Source of the DNA: Solirubrobacteraceae bacterium
Lineage (GTDB): Bacteria; Actinomycetota; Thermoleophilia; Solirubrobacterales; Solirubrobacteraceae
NCBI GenBank assembly: GCA_030447505.1
Contig: JAUJOT010000011.1
Coordinates: 1-37,189, forward strand
DNA length: 37,189 nucleotides
Reading direction: 5' to 3'
Shown here: piece by piece, positions 22,158-30,295 of the stretch
Layout: each line of letters begins with the position of its first letter
Position numbering within the stretch: the first letter of the stretch is position 1
Notes under the pieces: model-generated
Told to the model about the DNA's origin: nothing
Seen by the model: only the letters and a program-made list of their open reading frames with translations
Databases searched by the model: none
Program-made: the position numbers and the translations under genes

Positions 22158-23194
22158 CGAGACGCCGGGCGTTGGCGAGCGCGCCGGCCTGCCACCGCCT
22201 GCTCGAGCAGCGCGGCCATGCGGGCGGCCTGGGTGCGCCCGTCGTGTTCGCCGGCGGCGCGCCGCGCGGCGAGGTTGGGCGTCGGCAGTGACGCCGCCTG
22301 CGCGAGCGCAGCGGTCAGCGCCGCGACGTCGCGGGGGTCGACCAGGACGCCGGCCTGCGGCGTGACGAACTCCGGCGGCCCGCCGTTCGTCGTCGCCACG
22401 ACGCTGCGCTCCATCGCCATCGCCTCGAGCGCGGCCTGACCGAAGGGCTCCATCCGCGAGGGCTGACAGAGCACGTCGCAGGCCGCGATCCAGGGCGGCA
22501 CGTCGGCGTGCGCGACGCGGCCGAGCAGACGCACGCCGGGCCGCCCGGCGAGGCGCTCGCGCAGCGGACCGTCGCCGACGAAGGCGAGGCTGCCGCGCCC
22601 GAGCCGCTCGAACGCGTCGGCGAGCTCGACGACGCCCTTGCGCTCGACCAGCGACCCGACGACGAGGAAGGCCGGTCCGTCATCGCCCCAGCCGAGCTGC
22701 GCGCGCGCCGCGCCCGCGCTGCGCGGCGCGAAGACGTCGAGGTCGACGCCGCAGTCGATCACCGCGAGCTGTCCCGGGACGCGTCCGAGGCGGTCGGCGA
22801 GCCAGCGCGAGTTCGCGATCACGGCCGCCGCTCGCGTCGTGACGACGCGCGTCGCCGCCGCCAGGACGCGCGAGCGACGGGCGTTCTCGACGTCCGTGCC
22901 GTGCGCCATGACGACGAGCGGCACGCGCGCGGCCGCCGCGGCGGCGGCACCGGCGCCGCCGGCCGGGAAGAGGAAGTGCGCGAACACGACGTCCGGGCGG
23001 CGCCGGCGGGCGGCGGCGATCGCGCTCGCCGTCAGGCGCGCGTACTTCGCCGGCCCTCCACCGCGCCGGTCGATCGCGCAGACGTCGAGCTCGTGGCCCA
23101 GCCGCCGCAGCTCGCGCGCGATGTCGAACACGAACACGCCGAGGTCGGGGTCGCGCGGGCCCGGCCACATCTGCGTGACGAGCAGGATCCTCAT
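22154..23194 (-). CDS. glycosyltransferase family 4 protein
   Basis: A 346-residue GT-B enzyme that transfers a sugar from a nucleotide donor. It starts MRILLVTQMWPGPRDPDLGV. The donor-binding half shows FLVVGSLVERKGVVELADAF (176-195) and the EX7E motif Glu249/Glu257 in RMEPFGQAALEAMAM, then TTNGGPPEFV. Sugar specificity cannot be read. It is the last gene of a four-gene operon and its ATG overlaps the stop of the AsnB-like gene. Likely role: surface polysaccharide assembly. Confidence 0.92.
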   Translation of the reverse strand: MRILLVTQMWPGPRDPDLGVFVFDIARELRRLGHELDVCAIDRRGGGPAKYARLTASAIAAARRRRPDVVFAHFLFPAGGAGAAAAAAARVPLVVMAHGTDVENARRSRVLAAATRVVTTRAAAVIANSRWLADRLGRVPGQLAVIDCGVDLDVFAPRSAGAARAQLGWGDDGPAFLVVGSLVERKGVVELADAFERLGRGSLAFVGDGPLRERLAGRPGVRLLGRVAHADVPPWIAACDVLCQPSRMEPFGQAALEAMAMERSVVATTNGGPPEFVTPQAGVLVDPRDVAALTAALAQAASLPTPNLAARRAAGEHDGRTQAARMAALLEQAVAGRRARQRPASR

Positions 23195-25065
23195 CGCTGC
23201 CCGTGCTCCTGCCACAGCACGAAGCACAGCAGCCCCCAGAGGGCGCGCGAGTGGTCGTCGCGGCGCGCGACGTGCTCGTCGAGCAGTCGCGCGACCGGAG
23301 CGGCATCGAGCACTCCGCCGCGCGCGAGCGCGGCGGGCGCGAGCAGGTCGCGTGCCATCGGCAGCAGCGGGCCGCGCAGCCAGGCCGCCATCGGGATCGA
23401 GAAGCCGCGCTTGGCGCCGCGCGCGACCTCGCGCGGCAGCAGCGTCGCGGCGACCGACCGCAGCAGGCGCTTCTTCGCCAGCCGGCGCACCTTTGCCGAC
23501 GTCGGGAGCGCCAGTGCGAGCTCGGCGACGTGCGGGTCGAGAAACGGCACGCGCACCTCGAGCGAGTGCGACATGCTCATGCGGTCGGTCTTCGTCAGCA
23601 GGTCGTCGGCGAGGTACGGCGCGAGGTCGACGTCCTGCAGCCGCGCGAGCGGCTCGGCGCCGGCCGTCTCGGCGAAGCGCCGGCGCAGCTGGTCGAGCGG
23701 GTCCTGCGGCGCGCGGCCGTCGTGGATCGGCGCGAGCAGCTGCGCACGGACCGCCGGCGCCAGGATCTCCTTCCAGCCGTGGTGGCGCTCGAGCGGCGGC
23801 AGCTGTGCCGCGCGCACGAAGCGCCGCGCGCGGTAGTCGAGGCTGACGCGCCGCGAGGAGCTCGGGACACGCTCGACGAGCGGTCGCGCGAGGCGGGCGA
23901 CGCCCGCCAGGCGCGGTGCCAGCAGGTCGGCGGCGTAGGTCTGGTAGCCGCCGAACAGCTCGTCGCCGCCCTCGCCGCTGAGCGCCACCTTGACGTGCCG
24001 AGCCGTCAGCCGCGACACCGCATCGGCGGGCAGCGCCGAGCTGTCGGCGTAGGGCTCGTCGAACGCCGCCGCGATCCGCGGCAGCAGCTCGGCCGACTCG
24101 GGGCCGAGGATCGCCTCGTGGTGCTCGCTGCCGAGCCGCGCCGCGACGAGCCGTGCGCGGTCGAGCTCGTCGAAGCTGCGCTCGTGGAAGCCGATCGAGA
24201 ACGTCCGCAGCCGCTCGCCCGACTCCTGCGCCGCCAGCGCGGCGAGCAGCCCGGAGTCGACGCCGCCGCTCAGCCAGACGCCGACCGGCACGTCGCTGAC
24301 GAGGTGTGCGCGGACGCTGTCGCGCAGACGGTCGGCAAGCTCGGCGGCGAGCTCGCGTTCGTCCTCGGTCCGCACGTCGCCTGCCTGCGCGGGCGCCGGC
24401 CTGCACCAGCGGCGGACCTGCGGCGCATGACCCGGGCGCCATGACAGCAGCGTGCCCGGCTCGAGCTTGCGCACGTCGCGGAAGATCGTCAGCGGAGACG
24501 GGATGCTGTTGAAGGCGAAGTACGCCTCGATCGCGTCGGGGTCGAGCTCGCCCCGGAAGTCCGGCATCGTGCGCAGCGCCTTGAGCTCGGAGGCAAAGCT
24601 CAGGACGCCGCCGGCCGCGCGCCAGTACAGCGGCTTGATGCCGAAGCGGTCGCGGGCGAGCAGCAGCCGCTGCTCGCGCGCGTCCCAGATCGCCAGCGCG
24701 AACATGCCGCGCAGCGCGTCGAGCATCCGCTCGCCGCGCTGCTCGTAGAGGTGGACGAGGACCTCGGTGTCGCAGCGCGTCGCAAAGCGGTGGCCGCAGC
24801 GCTCGAGCTCGCGCCGCAGCGCCGCGTGGTTGAGGATCTCGCCGTTCTGCGCCGCGTGCACGCCGCCGTCCTCGGAGGAGATCGGCTGGCGCCCGGCGGC
24901 GAGGTCGATGATCGCCAGCCGCCGTGCCGCGAGCGCGACGGGGCCGTCGATCACGCTGCCCTCGTCGTCCGGTCCGCGATGCACGAGCGCCGCGCTCATC
25001 GCGTGCAGCGGCGCCGCGTCGACCGCTGCGCCGTCGAGCGCGGCCAGGCCGCAGATCCCGCACAC
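23191..25065 (-). CDS. asnB: asparagine synthetase (glutamine-hydrolysing)-type amidotransferase
   Basis: A 624-residue class II amidotransferase. GTG 25065 gives MCGICG, where Cys2 is the glutaminase nucleophile. NGEI at 74-77 and RRLAIIDL belong to the glutaminase half. The synthetase half has the ATP PP-loop SGGVDS at 266-271, then SGEGGDELFGGY and a conserved KTDRMSMSHSLEVRVPFLD. It belongs to the AsnB/exosortase-associated group often found in polysaccharide loci, where it may amidate a sugar acid rather than aspartate; that is inference from the neighbouring glycosyltransferases. It begins 2 bp after the sugar transferase stop. Confidence 0.9.
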   Translation of the reverse strand: MCGICGLAALDGAAVDAAPLHAMSAALVHRGPDDEGSVIDGPVALAARRLAIIDLAAGRQPISSEDGGVHAAQNGEILNHAALRRELERCGHRFATRCDTEVLVHLYEQRGERMLDALRGMFALAIWDAREQRLLLARDRFGIKPLYWRAAGGVLSFASELKALRTMPDFRGELDPDAIEAYFAFNSIPSPLTIFRDVRKLEPGTLLSWRPGHAPQVRRWCRPAPAQAGDVRTEDERELAAELADRLRDSVRAHLVSDVPVGVWLSGGVDSGLLAALAAQESGERLRTFSIGFHERSFDELDRARLVAARLGSEHHEAILGPESAELLPRIAAAFDEPYADSSALPADAVSRLTARHVKVALSGEGGDELFGGYQTYAADLLAPRLAGVARLARPLVERVPSSSRRVSLDYRARRFVRAAQLPPLERHHGWKEILAPAVRAQLLAPIHDGRAPQDPLDQLRRRFAETAGAEPLARLQDVDLAPYLADDLLTKTDRMSMSHSLEVRVPFLDPHVAELALALPTSAKVRRLAKKRLLRSVAATLLPREVARGAKRGFSIPMAAWLRGPLLPMARDLLAPAALARGGVLDAAPVARLLDEHVARRDDHSRALWGLLCFVLWQEHGQR

Positions 25066-25067
25066 GG

Positions 25068-25820
25068 TCAGGTCCCCGGTTGCGGCGTGCGGCTGAGCTC
25101 GCCCCGCATCCGGCCCAGCAGACGCCCGACCGTGGCGAGCACGATGCGCACGTACAGCCGTACCGAGCGGTCGGCGAGGTACTCGAGGTCGTGGGCGAGC
25201 TTCTCGGCCCACGTCGTGTCGCGGCGCATCCGCAGCTGCGCGAACCCGGTCAGCCCGGGGCGCACGACGAGGCGCTGCCAGTACTGCGGGATGTCGATCA
25301 CGAGCTCCTCGAAGAACACAGGCCGGATCGGGCGCGGGCCGACGATCGACATCTCGCCGCGCAAGACGTTGACGAGCTGCGGCAGCTCGTCGAGCTGGGT
25401 CGCGCGCAGCAGCCGGCCGATCCGCGTGTGCTCGCTCTCCGTCAGCCGGTCGAGCTCGCGGTCCTGCAGGCCGCGCAGCCGCTGCTCGGCGTCCGGGCGC
25501 AGCGTGCGCAGCTTGTACATCGTGAACGTCTGGCCGGCGCGGCCGACGCGCGCGCCGCGGTACAGGACCGGCGAGCCGGAGGTGAGCTTGATCGCCAGCG
25601 CCGCCAGCGCCAGGACCGGCGCGGCCGGAAGCAGCAGCGCGACTGCGAGCACGATGTCGAGCGCGCGCAGGACGCCGTCGACGGGCCGTGGGCGCAGCGC
25701 GCGGTCGCCGAGCGTCGCGTAGCGCGCGGCGAGATCCTGGCCGAACTCGAGCTCCGCCGAGCGACGCCGTTCGTCGCCGCTCTGCGGCTCGGGCAGCGTG
25801 CGCAGCAGCCGCGTCTTCAC
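25068..25820 (-). CDS. polyprenyl-phosphate sugar-1-phosphate transferase (bacterial sugar transferase family)
   Basis: A 250-residue initiating transferase that loads the first sugar phosphate onto undecaprenyl phosphate. It has one membrane helix at about 51-78, then SPVLYRGARVGRAGQTFTMYKLRT (83-106), the catalytic Asp144-Glu145 in TQLDELPQLVNVLRGEMS, GPRP at 161-164 and PGLTG at 188-192. It lacks the four extra N-terminal helices of WcaJ-type enzymes, so it is the short PglC-like form with a 50-residue soluble N-extension. Its ATG overlaps the stop of the DUF354 gene. Confidence 0.92.
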   Translation of the reverse strand: MKTRLLRTLPEPQSGDERRRSAELEFGQDLAARYATLGDRALRPRPVDGVLRALDIVLAVALLLPAAPVLALAALAIKLTSGSPVLYRGARVGRAGQTFTMYKLRTLRPDAEQRLRGLQDRELDRLTESEHTRIGRLLRATQLDELPQLVNVLRGEMSIVGPRPIRPVFFEELVIDIPQYWQRLVVRPGLTGFAQLRMRRDTTWAEKLAHDLEYLADRSVRLYVRIVLATVGRLLGRMRGELSRTPQPGT

Positions 25821-26821
25821 GCCGCCTCCAGCATCAGGTCGACGAGCATGTCCGGGTCGCGCCGGGCCGTCGGCTCGCGGCGCTCGTGCTTGACGATCTC
25901 GATCGCGCGCACGTCGGTTGCCGGCCGCAGCCGTCCCTCGCGGATCAGTGCCTCGTCGACTGCCCCCAACCGCCCGCCGTACGTCGTGTAGACCGGGGTT
26001 CCGAGCGCGACCGCCTCGCGGTTCATCGTGCCGCCGGCGGAGATCACGAGGTCGGCGAGCGCGATCAGGCTCTGGGCGTCGATCGCCCCCTCCGGGACGA
26101 TCACGCTCGGCAGGGCCAACGCGCGCAGGGCACGGCGCTGCTCCTGGGTCCGTGGAATCACGACGGCGTGCACGCCGTCGTCATGGCCGATGTGCTCCAG
26201 AACCTGCAGGTACAGGGGGTTCGAGCGCCGGTGGTACAGCGAGACGTCGGGCGGCGGGCGCACGACCACCACCGTGCGCTGCTCGTCGACGCTGAGGCGG
26301 CCGAGCAGCCCGATGTCCGGCTCGAAGTCGGCGAGGTAGTAGTCCTCCTTGATGCCCGGGTAGTGACGCAGCCGCTCGGCAGTGACGCCGTAGCGGCTGA
26401 GCCGTTGCAGCGGGATCGCCTCCGGCACGACGACGCGGCGCGCCAGCCGGCAGCCGACGTTGTGCTGCAGCGTCGCCCACTCGTAGTCGAACGTGTTGCA
26501 GGCCGGTACGTTCAGCATCCGCGCGACGAGGGCGAGGTCGTTGGACCCGTGCGCGACCGCGAGCGACGGGGCGAAGCGGCGCACGCGCCGATACAGGCGC
26601 ACGGTCCGCGAGGCGAGGCTGCCGGCCTTGCTCATCATCGAGGCGCCGCCGTGCACGCCGACGACCGTCGCGTCGATGCCGTGCAGCCGGCAGAGGTCGA
26701 GCGTCTGCGCGTAGTCGCGCGCCGTCACGAGCACCTCGTGGCCACGTGCGCGCAGGCGCGCGAGCAGCGGCCGAAACACGACCGGGTGCGCAGGTGCTGT
26801 GAGGTCGATCCAGATCCGCAT
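25817..26821 (-). CDS. DUF354 protein, glycosyltransferase-like
   Basis: A 334-residue protein matching the DUF354 family, which has a GT-B-like fold. It starts MRIWIDLTAPAHPVVFRPLL, contains AHGSNDLALVARMLNVPACNTFDYEWA and ends with the donor-site-like ISAGGTMNREAVALGTPVYT and GGRLGAVDEALI. A GGAAGGG-like ribosome-binding site precedes ATG 26821. It is the first gene of the polysaccharide operon that continues through the sugar transferase, AsnB-like protein and GT4. It probably acts as a nucleotide-sugar-dependent enzyme, substrate unknown. Confidence 0.85.
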   Translation of the reverse strand: MRIWIDLTAPAHPVVFRPLLARLRARGHEVLVTARDYAQTLDLCRLHGIDATVVGVHGGASMMSKAGSLASRTVRLYRRVRRFAPSLAVAHGSNDLALVARMLNVPACNTFDYEWATLQHNVGCRLARRVVVPEAIPLQRLSRYGVTAERLRHYPGIKEDYYLADFEPDIGLLGRLSVDEQRTVVVVRPPPDVSLYHRRSNPLYLQVLEHIGHDDGVHAVVIPRTQEQRRALRALALPSVIVPEGAIDAQSLIALADLVISAGGTMNREAVALGTPVYTTYGGRLGAVDEALIREGRLRPATDVRAIEIVKHERREPTARRDPDMLVDLMLEAA

Positions 26822-26917
26822 GACGTCTGCCCTTCCCCCACGAGCGTCATCCCCCGATGAAGCCGGGCGTCAGCGACAGTCTCGCACGCGCGGCGGCCGG
26901 CAGCCGCGCGGGATGGG

Positions 26918-28129
26918 ATGCTGTCGGTGATGCCGCCTTCGACGTGGGATGCAGCCGCAGCCGCGGCGGTCGCGGCGCTCGTCGTGGTCTTCCTGACTCC
27001 GATTGCCGTCCGCCTGGCCCGTCGCGTCGGCGCCGTCGACGAGCCGCGCGCGCGCGGGTTGTCGGACCGCCCGATGCCGCGCCTGGGCGGGGTCGCGATC
27101 TTCGCCGGCGTGCTCGTCGGCGCGATCCTCTTCCTTCCGCTCGACGGTCCCTTCGGCGCGATCCTGGCGGGCGCGGCGGTGATCACCGTGGTCGGAGCGC
27201 TGGACGACGTCTTCGAGCTGAGCGCCCCGGTCAAGCTGCTCGGCCAGATCGTCGCGGCGCTGATCCCGGTGCTCGAGGGTGTCCGCGTCGAGGATTTCAC
27301 GCTGCCGTTCGTGCACCGGGTGGAGCTCGGCGACCTCGGGATCCCGCTGACGGTACTCGGGATCGTGCTGATCATGAACGTCGTGAACTTCTCCGACGGC
27401 GTCGACGGCCTCGCGGCGGGCGTCTGTGCGATCGCGGCGGCGGCGTTCGTCGTCATCGCCTTCGACCTCGAGCGGGCAAACGCCGCCGTCCTCGCGGCGA
27501 TCATCGCGGGAGCGGCGCTCGGCTTCCTGGTGCACAACTTCCACCCGGCGACGGTCTTCATGGGCGACTGCGGCTCGAACCTGCTCGGGTTGCTGCTGGC
27601 GTGCGTCGCGGTCGAGGGGACGGTCAAGACGCAGGCCGTGCTCGCGCTCGTGCTGCCCCTGGTCGTCCTCGCCGTCCCGTTCCTCGACACGACCTTCGTG
27701 GTCCTCAAGCGGCTGAAGTACCGCCAGCCCGTCTACCAGGCCGACCGCGAGCACTTTCACCATCGGATGGACCGCATCGGGTTCTCTACGCGGCGCACCG
27801 TCCTGTACCTCTACGCGTGGACGCTGATGCTGGCGGGCCTGGCGCTGGCGCTGCGGTTCGTGCCCTACTCCGACAACGGCGGGCGCCTGCACGCGGGGTG
27901 GTCGAGCGTCATGGTCGCGCTCGGCCTGGTCGCGGTCGTCGCATCGGTCTACCTCGTCTACGTCCTCGAGATCCTCAAGTTCAAGCGCCTGAACACGATC
28001 CGCCTGCGCCGCATCAGGCCGGACGCGAGCGAGGTCGAGATCGACTCCGACGTCGTCGCGCGACTCGAGACGGGCGAGTTCGACGCGGTGCGGCGCGAGA
28101 CGGAGGAGTTCGAGCGGTTGCGGTCCTAG
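26918..28129 (+). CDS. WecA/TagO/MraY-family UDP-sugar phosphotransferase
   Basis: A 403-residue multi-spanning membrane enzyme that attaches a sugar 1-phosphate to polyprenyl phosphate for wall or surface glycopolymers. Conserved loops are GLSDRPMPRLGG (47-58), GALDDVFEL (93-101), NVVNFSDGVDGLAAG (154-168), HNFHPATVFMGDCGSN (206-221) and ADREHFHHRMDR. The C-terminal 60 residues are cytoplasmic and acidic. In actinobacteria this gene commonly sits upstream of the atp operon. ATG 26918 is given; ATG 26930 is equally possible, with GATGCT 7 nt before it. Confidence 0.93.
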   Translation: MLSVMPPSTWDAAAAAAVAALVVVFLTPIAVRLARRVGAVDEPRARGLSDRPMPRLGGVAIFAGVLVGAILFLPLDGPFGAILAGAAVITVVGALDDVFELSAPVKLLGQIVAALIPVLEGVRVEDFTLPFVHRVELGDLGIPLTVLGIVLIMNVVNFSDGVDGLAAGVCAIAAAAFVVIAFDLERANAAVLAAIIAGAALGFLVHNFHPATVFMGDCGSNLLGLLLACVAVEGTVKTQAVLALVLPLVVLAVPFLDTTFVVLKRLKYRQPVYQADREHFHHRMDRIGFSTRRTVLYLYAWTLMLAGLALALRFVPYSDNGGRLHAGWSSVMVALGLVAVVASVYLVYVLEILKFKRLNTIRLRRIRPDASEVEIDSDVVARLETGEFDAVRRETEEFERLRS

Positions 28130-28163
28130 GGACGGGGCGCGTCAGAGGGACGGGGCGCGTCAG
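28128..28163 (+). repeat. 18-bp tandem duplication between wecA-like and tetR genes
   Basis: Units 28128-28145 and 28146-28163 are identical, each starting AGGGACGGGG and ending GCGTCAG. The first overlaps the plus-strand TAG stop; the second contains the TCA that is the stop of the minus-strand regulator. Confidence 0.85.
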
Positions 28164-28771
28164 CTGCAGTACACGGTCGCCACCCAGATCTCCGCCAGGG
28201 CCCGCACGAGCTCGTCGTCGGACACAGAGCCCGCCTGCACGAGCATCTGGTGCAGCGTGCGCTCGGTCATCCACACGAGCGCGAACGCCGTCGCCTCCGA
28301 GGAGGCGGCCGCGACGTCGACCTCGGAAGCGATCCGGGCAGCGCTGGCCTCCACGAAGCGCCCGACGAGCCCGCGCCAGAAGGGCCCGACGACCTCGTCA
28401 TACGTCGACAGCTCGACGACCGCGCAGACCAACGGACCGTGCGCGCGGTACAGAGCGGCGATCTTGCCCAGCGCCGCCGTCAGCTGCTCGGGCCCGTCGC
28501 CGGCGCCCGACCACCAGGCGTCGGCCTCGCGGTAGAGGTCGTCGCTCAACTTCGACGCCAGCCGCATCAGCAGCTCGCGCTTGTCGGCGAAGTAGAAGTA
28601 GAACGCCGTGCGCGAGATCCCGGCGCGCGTGGCGATTCGCTCGACGCTCAGCGTCGCGTACGCGGCGCCCTCGCCGAGCAGTTCCTCCATCGCCTGCAGC
28701 ACGGCGGCCTCGATCGCCTGGCGCTTCTCGCTGGGCGACTCCGGTCGCCGCGACAGAGACTGGACGTTCAT
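28160..28771 (-). CDS. TetR-family transcriptional regulator
   Basis: A 203-residue repressor. The N-terminal helix-turn-helix is at about 41-62 (LSVERIATRAGISRTAFYFYF), followed by ADKRELLMRLASKL. The C-terminal ligand domain has Trp-rich helices (DAWWSGAGDG, GPFWRGLVGRFVEA) resembling EthR-type repressors. ATG 28771 has TACGCT on the minus strand 9 nt upstream (28781-28786). The gene is divergent from the cupin gene, a likely target. It could also be the regulator of the TetR-like operator before etfB, but no shared site was found. Confidence 0.9.
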   Translation of the reverse strand: MNVQSLSRRPESPSEKRQAIEAAVLQAMEELLGEGAAYATLSVERIATRAGISRTAFYFYFADKRELLMRLASKLSDDLYREADAWWSGAGDGPEQLTAALGKIAALYRAHGPLVCAVVELSTYDEVVGPFWRGLVGRFVEASAARIASEVDVAAASSEATAFALVWMTERTLHQMLVQAGSVSDDELVRALAEIWVATVYCS

Positions 28772-28820
28772 GCGACTGGCAGCGTATTCCCCGTCGGTGC
28801 TCCTGGTCGCCGCCGATCAC

Positions 28821-28826
28821 TACCGT
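28821..28826 (+). promoter_or_regulatory. -10 element of the cupin gene
   Basis: TACCGT lies exactly 7 nt before ATG 28834, again suggesting a leaderless transcript. It is in the 62-bp divergent gap with the TetR gene. Confidence 0.5.
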
Positions 28827-28833
28827 TGTCCCG

Positions 28834-29199
28834 ATGCTCGTCTCCGATCTCAATCGCGCCGAGGCGTTCGTGACGCTCGACGGCTCCACGATCCGTGAGC
28901 TCGCGGGCCGCGTGTCGCTGCCGACCGACAACCAGTCGCTCGCGGAGGCGACCGTCCCGGTCGGCGGCTCGACGGCCGAGCATTTCCACGTCGTCAGCGA
29001 GGAGCTGTACTTCTTCACGGCGGGCACGGGGCAGCTGCGCGTCGGCGACGACGTCCGCGACGTCTGCGCCGGCGAGTGCGTCGTGATTGCGCCCGGCGCG
29101 ATCCACAAGCTCACGAACACCGGCGACGAGCCGCTCAAGCTGCTGTGCTGCTGCGCGCCGGCCTACAGCAACGACGACACGATCCTGACGGGCGGCTGA
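28834..29199 (+). CDS. cupin-domain protein
   Basis: A 121-residue single-domain cupin. Motif 1 has His50, His52 and Glu56/57 (AEHFHVVSEELYFFTAGTG) and motif 2 has His91 (CVVIAPGAIHKLTNTGDEP), together a likely metal site. The LCCCAPAYSNDD tail is like small cupins annotated as mannose-6-phosphate-isomerase-like or dioxygenase-like. The substrate is not predictable. The start is ATG 28834. The glycoside-hydrolase-like gene follows 5 bp after its stop, so they are likely co-transcribed. Confidence 0.88.
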   Translation: MLVSDLNRAEAFVTLDGSTIRELAGRVSLPTDNQSLAEATVPVGGSTAEHFHVVSEELYFFTAGTGQLRVGDDVRDVCAGECVVIAPGAIHKLTNTGDEPLKLLCCCAPAYSNDDTILTGG

Positions 29200-29204
29200 G
29201 GGAG

Positions 29205-30191
29205 ATGCCGCACCGCCGCGCCGCGGCGGCGCTGCTCGCCGCCGTCGTGCTGGCGCTCGCCCTGAACGCCCAGGTGCAAGCCGCCGAGATCCCCGCGCGG
29301 CCCGGTGCCAGCCTGCCCGCGCCGGGCGTCGAGGTCGGCATCGCCGACCAGAAGGCGGACATGTTCTCCGACCCGCGCTTCGGCGCGCTCGGCATCACGC
29401 GCGCGCGGCTGGCGGTCGGCTGGGACGCGCTCACGAATCCCGCCGAGGTCGCCGAGATCGACGCCTGGCTGAAGGGCGCGCAGGCGGCGGGCGTGGAGCC
29501 GCTGATCTCCTTCATGCACTCGCGCTCCAGGCGCCGCAGCGTGCCGACGCCGGAGCGGCTGAAGTACGAGTTCCGGCGCTTCCGGCAGCTCTGGCCCTGG
29601 GTCACGACGTTCGCGACCTGGAACGAGGCCAACCACTGCGGTGAGCCGCTCTGCCATCGCCCGAAGCTCGCTGCGGGCTACTACCGCGCGCTGCGGCGCG
29701 AGTGCCCGACGTGCACGATCCTCGCGCCCGAGGTGCTCGACATGCCGAACATGCGCAGCTGGGTGCGGGACTTCAACCGCAGGCTCGGCTTCTCGCCGAA
29801 GATCTGGGGACTGCACAACTACGTCGAGGCCAACCGCTTCAGGATGCGGCGCCTGCGCCAGCTGCTGCGCGTCGCGCCGCGCTCGCAGGTGTGGCTGACG
29901 GAGACCGGCGGCCTCGTGCGGCGCAACAACCGCAGCAGGACCCGGATTCCCGAGGGCCCGCGCCATGCGGGCAAGGTCACCCGCTTCATCTTCGACCGCG
30001 TCCTGCCGCTCAACCCGCGCATCACGCGGGTCTACCTGTACCACTGGAACTCCGTGTCCGCCAAGGACAGCTGGGACTCCGCGCTGATCACCCCCGGCGG
30101 GCGCGAGCGCAGCGCGCTCTTCGTGCTTGCTCGCGTGCTGCGCTTCGGCCTGCGCCCAGCCTGGAACCACCGCTCGAGCAAGACGCCGTAG
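29205..30191 (+). CDS. secreted glycoside-hydrolase-like protein (clan A type barrel)
   Basis: A 328-residue exported protein with signal peptide at about 1-27. The rest reads as a TIM barrel. Glu141 in ATWNEANHC is placed like the acid/base of clan GH-A enzymes, and Glu233 in VWLTETGGLV like the nucleophile. IWGLHNYVEANR and YLYHWNS add further barrel strands. It contains a Cys cluster (145, 150, 167, 170) that may form disulfides. The glycan acted on is unknown; a polysaccharide made by the nearby cluster is a guess. The start ATG 29205 has GGGAG directly upstream and follows the cupin gene by 5 bp. Confidence 0.78.
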   Translation: MPHRRAAAALLAAVVLALALNAQVQAAEIPARPGASLPAPGVEVGIADQKADMFSDPRFGALGITRARLAVGWDALTNPAEVAEIDAWLKGAQAAGVEPLISFMHSRSRRRSVPTPERLKYEFRRFRQLWPWVTTFATWNEANHCGEPLCHRPKLAAGYYRALRRECPTCTILAPEVLDMPNMRSWVRDFNRRLGFSPKIWGLHNYVEANRFRMRRLRQLLRVAPRSQVWLTETGGLVRRNNRSRTRIPEGPRHAGKVTRFIFDRVLPLNPRITRVYLYHWNSVSAKDSWDSALITPGGRERSALFVLARVLRFGLRPAWNHRSSKTP

Positions 30192-30295
30192 CAGCGCGCA
30201 TCGGCGCAGGTAGGCCGGCCGCAGCGGCGCTGCATCGCCGTCGCGCCATGACCGCGCGCCTGGCCCAGGCAGGCCGGCTGTAGCAAGATCGCGCG

